Shown one piece after another: positions 17,955-28,300 of a stretch of DNA of 64,000 nucleotides. How positions within the stretch are numbered: the first letter of the stretch is position 1; every line of letters starts with the position of its first letter. Below the pieces are notes generated by a model, which did no database searches, was not told the DNA's origin, and saw only the letters and a list, made by a program, of their open reading frames with translations. This DNA comes from Wallacemonas rigidus (lineage: Eukaryota; Euglenozoa; Kinetoplastea; Trypanosomatida; Trypanosomatidae). Made by a program: the position numbers and the translations under genes. The DNA lies in NCBI GenBank assembly GCA_030849045.1, contig JASAOL010000576.1, positions 62,001 to 126,000 on the forward strand. The letters are read 5' to 3'.

Positions 17955-19955
17955 ATGTCGCATTCGTCAGTGACGTCAGGGGCCACGTCGCGATCATCAG
18001 TGGTACCCGTCAACGCAGCTGGGCGTCCGGCTGTCGGTGATGTCTCTATCTTTCCTGGCCGCCTCATGCGCCGCGTCATCGCGTACCTCGGCAGCCCAGA
18101 GGATATGCTCGCACTCTCGCAGACGTGTTGGTGCATGTTCGTCTTGCTCAACGAGGAGTCTTTCTGGCAAACGGTGTGCTTGCGGCCCCCGCTCATTGAC
18201 CCGGCGCTAAAACGCGCTCATTGGCGTTTTCAAGGCTCATGGAAGCAGACAGCTCTGCACCCGCAGCCATCGCAGCGGCACAGACGCCAAGAAGAGAGCC
18301 GCGCTTTGTATGACGCCCCACTGGCGACCGTCAACGAACAGTTTCGCGCCGAGGAAGCCGCGCGCGCTGTCCGCGCCGCCAAGACGCACCCAGGGAACGA
18401 GATTGCCGTGCGTTTGTCGCTTTATTTGGCTGCGAGTGCGTGCGACAGCCGGTGTGCGGACACGGACGGACGCAGCTGTGACCGTACCCACGTGCGCTCC
18501 TCAGAGCAGTGGAGCATCGCAGTCGTCGGTAAGCCGTACTGCCCAGGCCTGTCCACGCGCTTTCTCTCTATGGCGCACGGGGCCGTGAACTACCTGAACC
18601 CACGCGGCGCCTTGTGTCTGCCGCCGCCGTACGCGCTGCACTACGGTGTCTCGCGGCGGGAGATGGGCATGTACAAGCTCCACAACGTGCTGGGGGAGAG
18701 CGTGCTCGATGTCGTGCCTCTTCTCCCTCCGTACAGCGCCGCATCGTTTTATGCGACGTGGAATTACAAGATGGCTTTCGTCGATGCCCGCCGCACGGAC
18801 CCGGAGCGGGTGTACGTGCCGCTGATACCGCCGTCCGTCTCGCCATCCTCGTCACCGTCGCCGTCGGTGATCTACGACGAGCAGATCGGCGTGCCAGGTG
18901 TTGTGGACCGCCGCTATCGTCTCTCGCTGGAGGCCTTTCAGCGAGAATACGAATCCACCAACACACCCGTCGTGCTGACCGGCTGTATCGATCACTGGCC
19001 CGCTCGAAGCAGGTGGCTTGGCACGTCTTTCTGCGAGCACTACGGTGAGGCGTGGGTCAAGCCAAATGGCCGCAGTGCCGACGGGCGCCGCTTTCGTTTG
19101 CGAGCGCGGGACTTTTTTGCCTACGCGCGGTCCACAAACGGCGAGAAGCCCATGTACGTGTTTGACAAGAAGATCCTCGCTAAGGAGTCGGGGCTGCGTC
19201 GCGATTACGACATCCCACCATACTTTCGGGAGGATTACTTCTCTGTCATGGCCGAGGAGGACCGTCCCGACTACCGCTGGTTGCTCATCGGGCCTGACGG
19301 GAGCGGCACGCCGTACCACACAGATCCGCACGCTTCCTCCGCGTGGAACACCGTCTTGGATGGTGTGAAGCGCTTCTCGCTCTATCACCCCGACGTGATC
19401 CCACCGGGTGTCGACGCGGCGCTTGTCAACACGGAGTACTACGCCTCTCAGCCGTACATGGAGTGGTACCGTCGGACGTTGCCGGAGCTGGTCAAACAGC
19501 AAGCATCTTCTCCACGCGGCAGTCATAGTGGTCTCGGCGACGGAGGTACGGCGGTCCCATCGCGACCCGGCTACAGCGCCACCAGCCTCCCGCTCGAGGC
19601 GCTCGTCTTCCCTGGCGATATCGTCTTCGTGCCCAGCGAGTGGTGGCACCAGACCATCAACTACGGCCTGACCATCGCGGTGACGCAGAACGTGTGCTCG
19701 CGCTTCACGTTCCCGCGTGTTGCGAAAGATATGAATGCTCACGCTGGACGTGGCGTGCGTCAAGACTTCGCGGAGGCGCTGAACAAGGCTGGGTATGCGG
19801 AGCTCGCCAAGGCTATCGTCGTGCCGCCACCGCCGCCGGCGAAGAAACCGAAGCGGCAGCGCAGCGATGGCGAGAGCGAGGACGAAACATCAGAGTCCGA
19901 CTCCAGCAACAGCAGCAGCAGCGAGCCTGATAGTGACGATTGCGACGCCATTTAG
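17955..19955 (+). CDS. F-box and JmjC (JMJD6-type) oxygenase
   Basis: The 666-residue protein has an F-box-like segment at about 30-75 (FPGRLMRRVIAYL, then LALSQTC and a W), which would dock to Skp1 of an SCF ubiquitin ligase. The C-terminal half is a JmjC domain. The iron triad is visible: His455 and Asp457 in HTD, and distal His565 in WWH; Lys472, exactly 17 residues after His455, corresponds to the 2-oxoglutarate Lys204 of JMJD6, which has the same spacing. The block SSAWNTVLDGVKRF mirrors JMJD6. The chain ends with a basic KKPKRQR stretch (possible NLS) and an acidic Ser-rich tail, as in JMJD6. It is expected to be a 2-oxoglutarate/Fe(II) hydroxylase or demethylase acting on protein, probably nuclear; the substrate is unknown. 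The longer frame begins with TTG, so ATG 17955 is taken. Confidence 0.9.
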   Translation: MSHSSVTSGATSRSSVVPVNAAGRPAVGDVSIFPGRLMRRVIAYLGSPEDMLALSQTCWCMFVLLNEESFWQTVCLRPPLIDPALKRAHWRFQGSWKQTALHPQPSQRHRRQEESRALYDAPLATVNEQFRAEEAARAVRAAKTHPGNEIAVRLSLYLAASACDSRCADTDGRSCDRTHVRSSEQWSIAVVGKPYCPGLSTRFLSMAHGAVNYLNPRGALCLPPPYALHYGVSRREMGMYKLHNVLGESVLDVVPLLPPYSAASFYATWNYKMAFVDARRTDPERVYVPLIPPSVSPSSSPSPSVIYDEQIGVPGVVDRRYRLSLEAFQREYESTNTPVVLTGCIDHWPARSRWLGTSFCEHYGEAWVKPNGRSADGRRFRLRARDFFAYARSTNGEKPMYVFDKKILAKESGLRRDYDIPPYFREDYFSVMAEEDRPDYRWLLIGPDGSGTPYHTDPHASSAWNTVLDGVKRFSLYHPDVIPPGVDAALVNTEYYASQPYMEWYRRTLPELVKQQASSPRGSHSGLGDGGTAVPSRPGYSATSLPLEALVFPGDIVFVPSEWWHQTINYGLTIAVTQNVCSRFTFPRVAKDMNAHAGRGVRQDFAEALNKAGYAELAKAIVVPPPPPAKKPKRQRSDGESEDETSESDSSNSSSSEPDSDDCDAI

Positions 19956-20372
19956 TGATCGCTGTGAAACGCGCCTGGATGAACAAAGCCGTATTTGTCA
20001 CACATCAAGCCAACAAATCGAAAAACAATAAAAAAAACAGTAGTCTCTAGCTTCCTTTAATGAGACGAGAGGCGAGAGAGCTAGTGGTCGCTCATCGTCC
20101 CCGAATAGTGACGAGAGAGTCACAGCTTCACTGCCACGTACGTTGTGTCTGTGTATATCCTTTTTATATTTTTGAGGGGTGTGCCGTGCTCAACGCCTCT
20201 CGTCCTCCTCATGCTCGTCTTCGCCGCCATCGGTCTTCCCACTCCCTCTCACTCTCACTCTCACACCTACTCGTGTGCTCGAGCTTTTCTTTGTGCTTCG
20301 CGTACGAGCGAAAACACACACACACACACGCCAAAAGGAAGTGTCCCTTCCACACAAACAAGCGCCGGAAAC
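19956..20372. other. Spacer between JmjC and CFAP299 genes
   Basis: A-rich patch at 20020-20040, a T/A-rich stretch near 20160, C/T repeats 20231-20270 and a CA repeat (20317-20331). No separate gene seen. Confidence 0.6.
20231..20283 (+). promoter_or_regulatory. Candidate spliced-leader acceptor for CFAP299
   Basis: A CTCACTCTCACT-type pyrimidine-rich tract is followed by the first AG at 20282-20283, giving a leader of about 89 bases before ATG 20373. Confidence 0.4.
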
Positions 20373-21068
20373 ATGATAACAGAAAAGGATTTTTACGACC
20401 GAAATATTCTGGAGTTCGGCTCCTATGAGGACTACCTGGACCAACAAGTTACCGGCGAGGATCTCTTCTATCTTGAAGACCAGGACACAGCCCGTCGTAT
20501 TGTGGAGCTCGGCTACAAAGGAAAAGATTTCCTGAGTCGTGAGGAGTTCGAAGCCGCGCGGCAGCTAGCGCTCGCCGGGCCGCTGAAGCGCAAGGTAAGT
20601 ATTGAGCTCATCACCAGCGCGGGTAAAACGTTTGACAACAGCCCGCTGCTGGCAGCCTTGGCGAAGCGCGAGGAGCTGGTGCGCACGGGTAAACTGGCCA
20701 CGATCGTGTTTATTCGCGATTACGTGCGTGGACAGGAAGTCTCCGCCTACATCGACTACGGTCACCGTCTGCGCGCGGAGGATTTTGAGCCCTACTTCTC
20801 GGGTGAGAAGCGTCTGCTGCCCAAGCGGAGTGATCTCAGCTATTACAACTGGAAGACGCACACGCTCTTCTACAACAACAGTAGTACATTTCAGGTATTG
20901 GCGGACAACGAGGTGGGCCTGCTCATGAAGCACAAGCGTGATCGCAAGACCATTAATGTTGACCCCAAAGCTCCGACGCCTGGCGATAACAGCAATCGCA
21001 CGGTGATCGCCTGTCCCGACTACGTACAGGTCGTTCTCTACGATCACGTGACGCGCCGTAAGAACTGA
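20373..21068 (+). CDS. CFAP299: Cilia- and flagella-associated protein 299
   Basis: The 231-residue protein is almost the same length as human CFAP299/C4orf22 (233) and matches it end to end. Shared blocks include FGSYEDYLDQQVT, DLFYLEDQDTAR, VELGYKG, a TSAGK motif, GKLATIVFIRD, the strongly conserved SAYIDYGHRLRAEDFEPYF, LLPKRSDLSYYNW, VLADN, the block NVDPKAPTPGDNS and the C-terminal YDHVTRRK. It is a conserved axonemal/ciliary protein of uncertain biochemical role (no enzymatic motif), required for sperm flagella in animals and present across flagellates. ATG 20373 gives the exact family N-terminus; the longer frame upstream starts at GTG and translates spacer. One of the surest calls here. 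Confidence 0.95.
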   Translation: MITEKDFYDRNILEFGSYEDYLDQQVTGEDLFYLEDQDTARRIVELGYKGKDFLSREEFEAARQLALAGPLKRKVSIELITSAGKTFDNSPLLAALAKREELVRTGKLATIVFIRDYVRGQEVSAYIDYGHRLRAEDFEPYFSGEKRLLPKRSDLSYYNWKTHTLFYNNSSTFQVLADNEVGLLMKHKRDRKTINVDPKAPTPGDNSNRTVIACPDYVQVVLYDHVTRRKN

Positions 21069-21967
21069 TGGTGCTCGGCTGGCACAAGACACCGGATAGG
21101 CGAAGAGGAGAGGAGACAAGAGCGAGAGCGAGAGACAAAGAAATGTAAATCAACAGCCACAACTGGAGATGAAGAAGGGCAAGGGTGCCGTCCAGCGTCT
21201 TGTGTGTTTCGACGCTCTCTCTCTCTCTCTACCTGTGTTCTCTCATGCGTGGGTGTTCGTGTGTGCGCGCACTCTTTTTGGTTTGTCTTTTCTTGTCGTG
21301 AATTAGCATCTGCTTCACTGCATCAACATGTAACTGTACATTATCCTTGGTTCATTGACTAACAGAACGGAAAAGAAAAATAAATAAATAAAAAAAGAGA
21401 GATCATGAGATCATGAGATCGATGAGGTAGGTCGTACGCTCCGCCCATGAAAAGAAAAGAAAAACTGTTCTGTATCTCGACTCTTTGTGAACGCGAGGGA
21501 AAGATCAGATGGTTCTCTCTAAGAACGGATGAACTTTTTTAATGGGCTCTTTTCGGCGGTGTGCGCACGTCGTCGACTCGCCAGCTCACGCGCAGGGCGG
21601 CGTTGTCATGGTATTGTGGACAGAAGAACAGACGTGCACCTCCACAATGTGTGTGTGTGTGTGTTCGGAAATCCAACCCACTCCTTTCCCTTCTTCTGTA
21701 TCTCTCTATCCCTCTCCCTCTCGCACTCGCGTCACACTTGGTGTCCTGCAATCGTATTTAGCTCACACCCTCTCCGTCTTCCTCTCACACTAGCGCACTA
21801 GCTCTTACGTACGATTCTAACGCACTTGATTTATTGTTTTTAGCGTGTAACTTCCTGATCGTACAGCGCACGCGACTCGTCGTTTTTTGGCAAATTCGTA
21901 TCCATTTTTCTTTGTTCTTGTTGTTTTCCAAAACTTTTTCTCGCCCGTCCCCTTGTTTGTTCTCATC
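21069..21967. other. Spacer between CFAP299 and oligopeptidase B genes
   Basis: Contains a CT repeat near 21220, an A-rich AAATAAATAAATAAA patch (21378-21394) followed by a GATCATGA direct duplication (21402-21421), a GT repeat (21649-21664), C/T-rich 21680-21720 and a T/C tract directly before the next start. No gene recognised. Confidence 0.6.
21826..21866 (+). promoter_or_regulatory. Candidate spliced-leader acceptors for oligopeptidase B
   Basis: Two AGs upstream of the ATG follow T-rich sequence: 21842-21843 (TTTTTAG) and 21865-21866 (GTACAG). A longer, stronger T/C tract lies at 21893-21966, but its first AG (21971-21972) is inside the start region, which would remove the ATG. Confidence 0.4.
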
Positions 21968-24154
21968 ATGAGCAGCGCAGACGCCGTTCCGCCGATCGCC
22001 GCTAAGCGCCATCACAATGTGTACTTTGGTTTCGTGGAAGGTCAAGATCGCGGTCCGAACCCGATGAACCCGCCTCGCGTGCATCAAGATCCCTACTTCT
22101 GGCTTCGCGATGACACTCGCTCGAGTCCGGAGATCATTGAGCACCTCAAGAAGGAGAACGCGTACTTTGAGGCGCGCACTGCAGACCTGGCCGAGCTCAA
22201 GGAGCAAATCTACAAAGAGCACATCTCGCACATCGAAGAAACAGACATGTCTGCGCCGTATCCGCACGGTCCGTACCTGTACTACACCCGCGAAGTGGAG
22301 GGTAAGAGCTACAAGATCTACTGCCGCGTCCCCAAGGGACAAACACCGGGCATCGAGGGCGGCGCAGAAGAGGTGATTATGGATATCAACGCCGTCGCCG
22401 AGGGTAAGGCGTTCTGTGATGTCCACGAAATCGAGCCTGCACCGCCGACGCACGAGTGCATCGCGTACTCCGTGGACTGGAACGGTCAGGAAGTGTACAC
22501 GATCGAACTCATGGCTGGGCCAAAGGGCGATGCTGCGGCCATCCCAAAAGACAAAGTGGAGGGTACGAACGGTGACATCATATGGGCCCCCGATGGCTCC
22601 GCGTTCTTCTACACGACGAAGGACGAGACATTGCGCGATAACAAGATTTGGCGCCACGTCCTAGGTCAGCCGCAGTCGGCGGATGTGTGCCTCTACACAG
22701 ATGATGACCCGCTCTTTGGTGTCGGCATGGAGAAGTCAGCAGATGGGCACACACTCATCATCGCATCCGGATCCTCAGAAACAACCGAGACGCACCTGCT
22801 TGATCTCCGCAAGGGTAACGCGCACACCCAGCTGGAGCTGGTGCGGAAGCGCGAGAAGGGCGTGCGATACTCGGTGGCGATGCACGGCACTGACGTGCTG
22901 CTCATCGTCACTAACGAAAGCGGGGCGATCAACCACAAGATTGTTCTCGCCGATCGCGCGGCGCCTGCGGCGGACAAGGAGGTGCTCATCCCCTGCTCGG
23001 AGTCCACCTACATTGAAGGCATCCATATCTACGCGACCTTTATGGTGGTGGGAGGTCGGCGTGATGGCCTGACTCGTGTCTGGACCATCCGTGTGAACCC
23101 CGCCACGCAGCAGTTCGACCGCACGTGCGTGATGAAGGAGGTCGAGATGCCGGAGCCGATCTTCGAGGTTCACCCAGTGCCGTCTCAAACGGTCGAGTAC
23201 GACACGAAGACGTTCCGTATCCAGTACTCGTCCCTCTCCACGCCGAGTACGTGGTTGGACGTCAACCCAGTGGACCACACGCGCGTGGCTGTCAAGGCGC
23301 GCAAGGTCGGCGGCGGCTACGACGCGGCCAACTACCGCGTTGAGCGACGGTACGCCACGGCCCCAGATGGCGTCAAGGTCCCCCTCTCGATGGTCTATCA
23401 CAAAGACCTCGACCTCACCACGCCGAAGCCGTGCTTCCTCTACGGCTACGGCAGCTATGGCCTCTGCGTGGAGCCCGCGTTTAACATGAAGACGATCCCG
23501 TACACGGAGCGCGGTATGATCTACGTCATCGCGCATATTCGCGGTGGTAGTGAGCTTGGCCGCGCCTGGTACGAGGTCGGGGCCAAGTACCGCACCAAGC
23601 GCAATACCTTCTCTGACTTCATCGCCGCCGCCGAGTACTTGGTGGACACAGGCTTGACGACACCCGCGCAGCTGGCGACAGAGGGTCGCAGTGCTGGTGG
23701 GCTGCTCATGGGTGCGGTGCTGAATATGCGCCCCGACCTGTTCCAGGCCGCCATCGCGGGTGTGCCGTTCGTCGACGTCATGACGACGATGTGCGATCCG
23801 ACGATTCCGCTGACGACGGGAGAGTGGGAAGAGTGGGGTAACCCCAACGAGTACAAGTACTACGACTACATGCTGAGCTACAGCCCCATGGATAATGTGC
23901 GTGCGCAGGGCTACCCAAATATCTACGTCCAGGCCGGCTTGTTCGATCCTCGTGTCGCGTACTGGGAGCCTGCGAAGTGGGTGCAGAAGGTCCGTGAGTT
24001 CAAGACCGACAGCAACGAAGTCTTGCTGAACATGGATCTGGAGAGCGGACACTTCTCTGCCAAGGATCGCTACAAGTACTGGCGCGAGGCGGCATCACAG
24101 CAGGCGTTTGTGTGTAAACACCTTAAGGCCATGGCCAGGGTGTTTGTCAAGTAA
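21968..24154 (+). CDS. OPB: Oligopeptidase B (S9A serine peptidase)
   Basis: The 728-residue length is typical of trypanosomatid oligopeptidase B. It cleaves small peptides after Arg or Lys in the cytosol. Structure: N-terminal arm, a seven-bladed beta-propeller (about 75-410), then the alpha/beta-hydrolase domain. Catalytic residues by position: Ser575 in GRSAGG, Asp660 in GLFDPRVAYWEP, His695 in SGHFS, almost the numbering of Leishmania OPB (577, 662, 697). Other S9A hallmarks: YGYGSYG oxyanion region, HIRGGSELGRAWYE, GEWEEWGNP. No signal peptide, consistent with a cytosolic enzyme. ATG 21968 is chosen because the longer frame opens on TTG and would add a run of Phe/Val from the pyrimidine tract. 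In trypanosomes OPB is a virulence-associated peptidase; whether that holds here is unknown. Confidence 0.97.
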   Translation: MSSADAVPPIAAKRHHNVYFGFVEGQDRGPNPMNPPRVHQDPYFWLRDDTRSSPEIIEHLKKENAYFEARTADLAELKEQIYKEHISHIEETDMSAPYPHGPYLYYTREVEGKSYKIYCRVPKGQTPGIEGGAEEVIMDINAVAEGKAFCDVHEIEPAPPTHECIAYSVDWNGQEVYTIELMAGPKGDAAAIPKDKVEGTNGDIIWAPDGSAFFYTTKDETLRDNKIWRHVLGQPQSADVCLYTDDDPLFGVGMEKSADGHTLIIASGSSETTETHLLDLRKGNAHTQLELVRKREKGVRYSVAMHGTDVLLIVTNESGAINHKIVLADRAAPAADKEVLIPCSESTYIEGIHIYATFMVVGGRRDGLTRVWTIRVNPATQQFDRTCVMKEVEMPEPIFEVHPVPSQTVEYDTKTFRIQYSSLSTPSTWLDVNPVDHTRVAVKARKVGGGYDAANYRVERRYATAPDGVKVPLSMVYHKDLDLTTPKPCFLYGYGSYGLCVEPAFNMKTIPYTERGMIYVIAHIRGGSELGRAWYEVGAKYRTKRNTFSDFIAAAEYLVDTGLTTPAQLATEGRSAGGLLMGAVLNMRPDLFQAAIAGVPFVDVMTTMCDPTIPLTTGEWEEWGNPNEYKYYDYMLSYSPMDNVRAQGYPNIYVQAGLFDPRVAYWEPAKWVQKVREFKTDSNEVLLNMDLESGHFSAKDRYKYWREAASQQAFVCKHLKAMARVFVK

Positions 24155-25309
24155 ATCGAGTTGGTCATCTGAAGAAAGAGTGCGTGGAGTACGATGAGCT
24201 CGCGCGGCCGCAGCGTGTGTGCGTGCTCTTTCTTTTTTTTTTTTTCTCAGGGGGGCTTAGGGAAAAACAGTAAAACGACACGATTCATCCGGTGCACAGT
24301 GTTTCCTTCGTCTGCTCCTCGGTCTTCGCTCTCTCTCTTCTGTTCCATTTCCCTTACCGACTTTTATCAGTGTTCCTCTTTTTTTCTCTTTTTAATCTCT
24401 CTTCTCTTCTTGTTTGGCTTGTCACGGAGCGCGGGTGTCCTCAGCGCTGGACTTGTGTCATCTTAATGCTGTTCATCAGTGCCACACTCTTTTTGTTTCT
24501 CATGTTCGTGTTTTAGCTGTCCGTTCGTGCTTTCCGACAAGCTCTGTACGAACGCGTGAGAATGATCGCAAAAAAAAAAGACAAGGAAGCAACGTCTCAG
24601 TTGGAATCCATCTCACCAGTACCTCCGCATCCCCGATGCGTGGGAACAAAAAAGCAAGCCACTCCGTCGAGCCCGTAGAGAGGGTGCGCGGGTGGGGCTC
24701 GCTACACACAGACCGAACAGTGCGCGTCTGTGAGGCCACCTTTACACACTGCCCCTCCGTGTGCGTGAGTGCTTAAGCGATTCGATTTCCAGATCGTGTG
24801 TCCGTGCGCTACATGCGCGGGGTGTTTGTTGGTGTTGCGACGCTTTCTCTCGTGTGGATAATCTTTCGCTTCTCTGGTCTCCTCCTGCCTCGCGCCTTCC
24901 AACCCTCTACCTATCCCGTGCGTTTTCTTTTTTTTTTTTAAAGCATGTAAATTGAGGCAGCGCACTTCACTTCCACAAACAGAGAAAACACTCGCTATTT
25001 AATTTTGTTCTTTCGAAGTGATTCTCGTGCGTGTCAACACTTTTCTTATTTTTGTTCCGTCCTCTCTTCTTTTGTTTTTTCCAATTCTCGTCTGTGTGTC
25101 TGTGTGTGCGTGCTTGTTCGTTTGTGGGCGAAGAAAGGATCCAGGCACATTCTGTGAGTGGTCTGTTCAGTATTACACAAACCACGCAGCTCAATCAGTG
25201 TGGGTGGGTGTGTTCATATTTGCTGTTCCAGGCTGAGTACGTCTCCCTCTTCCCTGTCTCCCTTGACGGTCGCAAAAAAAAAAAAAATAGAGAGAGAGAG
25301 AGAGAAATA
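24155..25309. other. Long spacer before the giant CFAP54-like gene
   Basis: This 1155-base spacer has T-tracts (24231-24246, 24377-24420, 24926-24941), an A-tract (24569-24577), C/T-rich patches, GT/TGTG patches (25093-25115), then the acceptor region and an A14/AG-repeat leader. No gene seen on either strand; short ATG frames encode only tract-derived Phe/Leu/Ser. Confidence 0.55.
25241..25290 (+). promoter_or_regulatory. Candidate spliced-leader acceptor for the giant gene
   Basis: CTCCCTCTTCCC-type tract (25249-25262), then an A14 run, with the first AG after the tract at 25289-25290, 19 bases before ATG 25310. An alternative acceptor is TTCCAG at 25230-25231, which would put the A14 run and an AG repeat in the leader. 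Confidence 0.4.
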
Positions 25310-28300
25310 ATGTCACTCTACGAAGAGACACGTCTGCGTCTGGATGATGCACTAGTTCGGCTACAGGCGTGTAGCGCACAGCATCCGCAGCCAGATCCGA
25401 CTGCGCTTCATCGCGCACAGGATCACGTGCAGAAGCAGTTGCAGGAACTGCGTCGCACGGCGCTGGTGTCGCTGGCAGCAAAGCAAAAGGCACAAGCCGG
25501 TCGAAAGCAGACGCCAAAAGCCGGCGAGGACACTGCCATCGTGACCGCCGCGACAGCGACACCACCAGCTTCTAAGAGTTCCAAGAGCAGCGAGTTGACG
25601 GATACAGCTGTGGGAACTGGTGGGCGCGCGCTTCCGTCTATACACAAGAACGACGGCAGCAGCCGCGCCGCCGCCACAGATGCGGCTAGCGTCAATGTGA
25701 GTGCCGATACGCAACGAACCCTCGCGCGCGATGGTGAGCAGTACCGTCGTGGCGACCTCCTCTTGGCCCGCGGCGCCGGAGCCTCTTCCGGTGTTGCCAA
25801 AAAATCTGTTACATCTTCTCCGCAATCACGCAAGGCGGGCGCATACGCGCGGACAGCCAGTAAAGGGAAGTCATCTGCGTCGATGCCGCTGCCATCGCGT
25901 GTGACTGCCGACACCAAACGGGATCCGAATGCGTCCTCTCCACCACCACGGACAACAACCGTCACACCGGGCACGCGCGCGCTGACGCCAACACTACCCT
26001 CTGTGGCGCGGCCGGGCTCCTCTGGTGCCGCGACCTCACCCGCACCTGCTGCCAGGACAGCCTTTGCGGAGGCCACCACCGGCGCCGCCACGACGTTCGC
26101 GCCGGCTCTGCAGCTGGAGAGCTCGCTCGTGTTTGTGTTCACGTGCCTCGACAAGGCGGCACAGGCCCTCGCAGCGGGTCTGCGGCAGGAGGCGGAAACA
26201 CTCTTCCTGTCGTCCATCTCCGCCGACGTGGAGAACATCCGCGCCATCGCCGGGGCGATCGTGCCGACGGGCTCGTCGATAGCCTCATCCTCACCCGCGC
26301 CCGCGCAGGCACACGTCAGCGCGGAGGCGAAAAAGCGCGCGGGTGCGCGGCAGAGCAGTGCAGGCTCACAGTCCTCTCTGCTGGCCGCCGGCGACGTAGA
26401 CCCAGACGCGCAGAGTTGGGAGACGCTCTTCGACGCCGATGGAAATAGCGTGGGCGGCGGCGGCGGTGGAGGCGGCGGTAGCGTGGGTTTCTTGCTGGCG
26501 TTCGACGACGACGGGGCTCGCGAGCGTTCGCCGCGGCAGCAGGAGGCGTATCACTTCGGCGTTCATGGTAAGCATGCCACGCGCGATGAGCTCCCCCTGG
26601 CCTTACGTGCCTACTACGCGGTGCAGCACTACGATATGCTCAAACTCGTTCTCGACTTCCATCGCGTAGTAGGCAGCGACCCGTACGGCGACACGGGCGC
26701 GGCCGTGCTGCTCGAGGGCGTTCGTCACGTCGAGACGCTGGTGCAAGCGCTGTGTGATATGGCCGTAGTCCCACCGCTACGCGGTGGTCGCGATGAGCTG
26801 CCGGCGCGCCAGCCGTCGCAGCCCCCACTAACGCGCGTGGGCGAGTTCACTGTAAAGGAGCTTCTCGCCGTTCGCGAAAATCTCACCGAGGCGCAGCGGC
26901 AACAGCTTGTTGGCGTGCGCGCTAACTTCGCCGACGACAAGGACAGTCCACCTGTCCGCATCGATTACAAGGTCGGTGAGAACGGCTACTACCTGGTCTT
27001 CACAGGGACCGTCTACGTGTACGAGATGGTGCAGTACCTCCTCCAACGCGCCCACTCACTCCAACAGCAGCTAGACCGCAGTAGTCGTGCGAGTGAGGCA
27101 GGCAGCGGGGCGGGGTCGGCAGAGGGGTACGACGAAAGCAGCGCGTTGAGACTTGAAATCGCGGCGATAACCTCTGCTGGTCTTGGGAGCACGGCTGTCA
27201 ACGAGCATCAGTGGGTCTCGTCCGTGCTCTCAGCTCTCACCGGCACTAGCGCTGACGATGCACCCGATGTGCTGTCGAAGTCAGCGCAGACGGCGGCCGC
27301 ACGGAACCAGACGCCGTCCTCCATACGCGCTCAACTGGACCGCCTCTTCGTCGCGTGCACGACGCTTCTCGCACGGTGCATTGATGTGTGTGAGGGACAA
27401 TCACCTCTGCTTTTCAAGCTCGCCGCCACCAAGTACTTGGGCTGGCGCGTGAAGCTGTACGAGGCGCTCGCGCAGATGTACGAGTGGCGCGGGCAGTACA
27501 GCGAGGCCCTCGCGGTTGTGCGGCGTATGACACGCAAGACAAAAGAGCTGGTCTCGCTGGAGTTTTACGACCCCGTGCCGCCGCCAGCCGAGTCGCAGGC
27601 CATCCTCGAGACCGCGTTGCAACGTGGTGGACTTGTTGAGATGAAGTACGCGTGGTACGTGTTTATTGCGGGGCATCAGGCCTTCGAGGTCGCTTCCGAC
27701 GCGCATCGACGGGCAGTGAGCGCGGGCTCCGCGGCAGACGCGACGAATTCTGCAGTTCTGGCGGAGTATCACGGTGGTGGTGCCACATCGGACGGCGCAG
27801 ACCACCCCGTGCGGGGCCCGAATCAGCTCTCCAGTTCCGATGCGCGTCATCGGGCGACCGGATCAGCGGGTCCTTCGGGCTCCATGGCGGCGGATGGCGC
27901 GGCGGGAACGTCCGTTGTCGTTTCGGAGAGCGGCGCCGTCGTCACGGAGGCCAGTCTGCCCCGGACGGGTGCGGCGCTCCTCGCCGAAGTGTGGCGCTGC
28001 CTGTACCGGCATCCGCTGCCGCATCCAGGCTCCAAATCTGCCCTCGAAGAGGAAGCGCACAAGACAGCCAGCAGCAGCATGCCGGGCTCGCCGATGACCA
28101 ATATTCCCAGCTCAACCAAGGCGAAGCGGAAGAACAGCGTGGGTCGTCGCGCTTCTCAGTCCCAAGGACCCAACTCATCGCCACAGACTCAACCGCCGTC
28201 GCAGGCATCGCTCGCGCAGGCACACCGCAACGACGCACTCGCATACCAAAAGGCTCAACACCACCGCGCATGTCTCGCACAGTTTGCCGCGCAGGCACTG

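Noticed and set aside
20145-20372. 76-residue extension of CFAP299
   Set aside because: GTG start in spacer; CFAP299 length and N-terminus match the ATG at 20373.
21378-21421. AAATAAATAAATAAA patch and GATCATGA duplication as a mobile-element end
   Set aside because: Short simple-sequence repeats without an associated element body or target-site pattern.
22775-24052. 425-codon minus-strand frame over oligopeptidase B
   Set aside because: Mirror of a highly conserved enzyme gene; Arg/His/Val-rich composition typical of an antisense frame.
25031-25309. N-terminal extension of the giant protein
   Set aside because: Begins at GTG, contains no ATG, and translates pyrimidine tract and A14/AG repeat.
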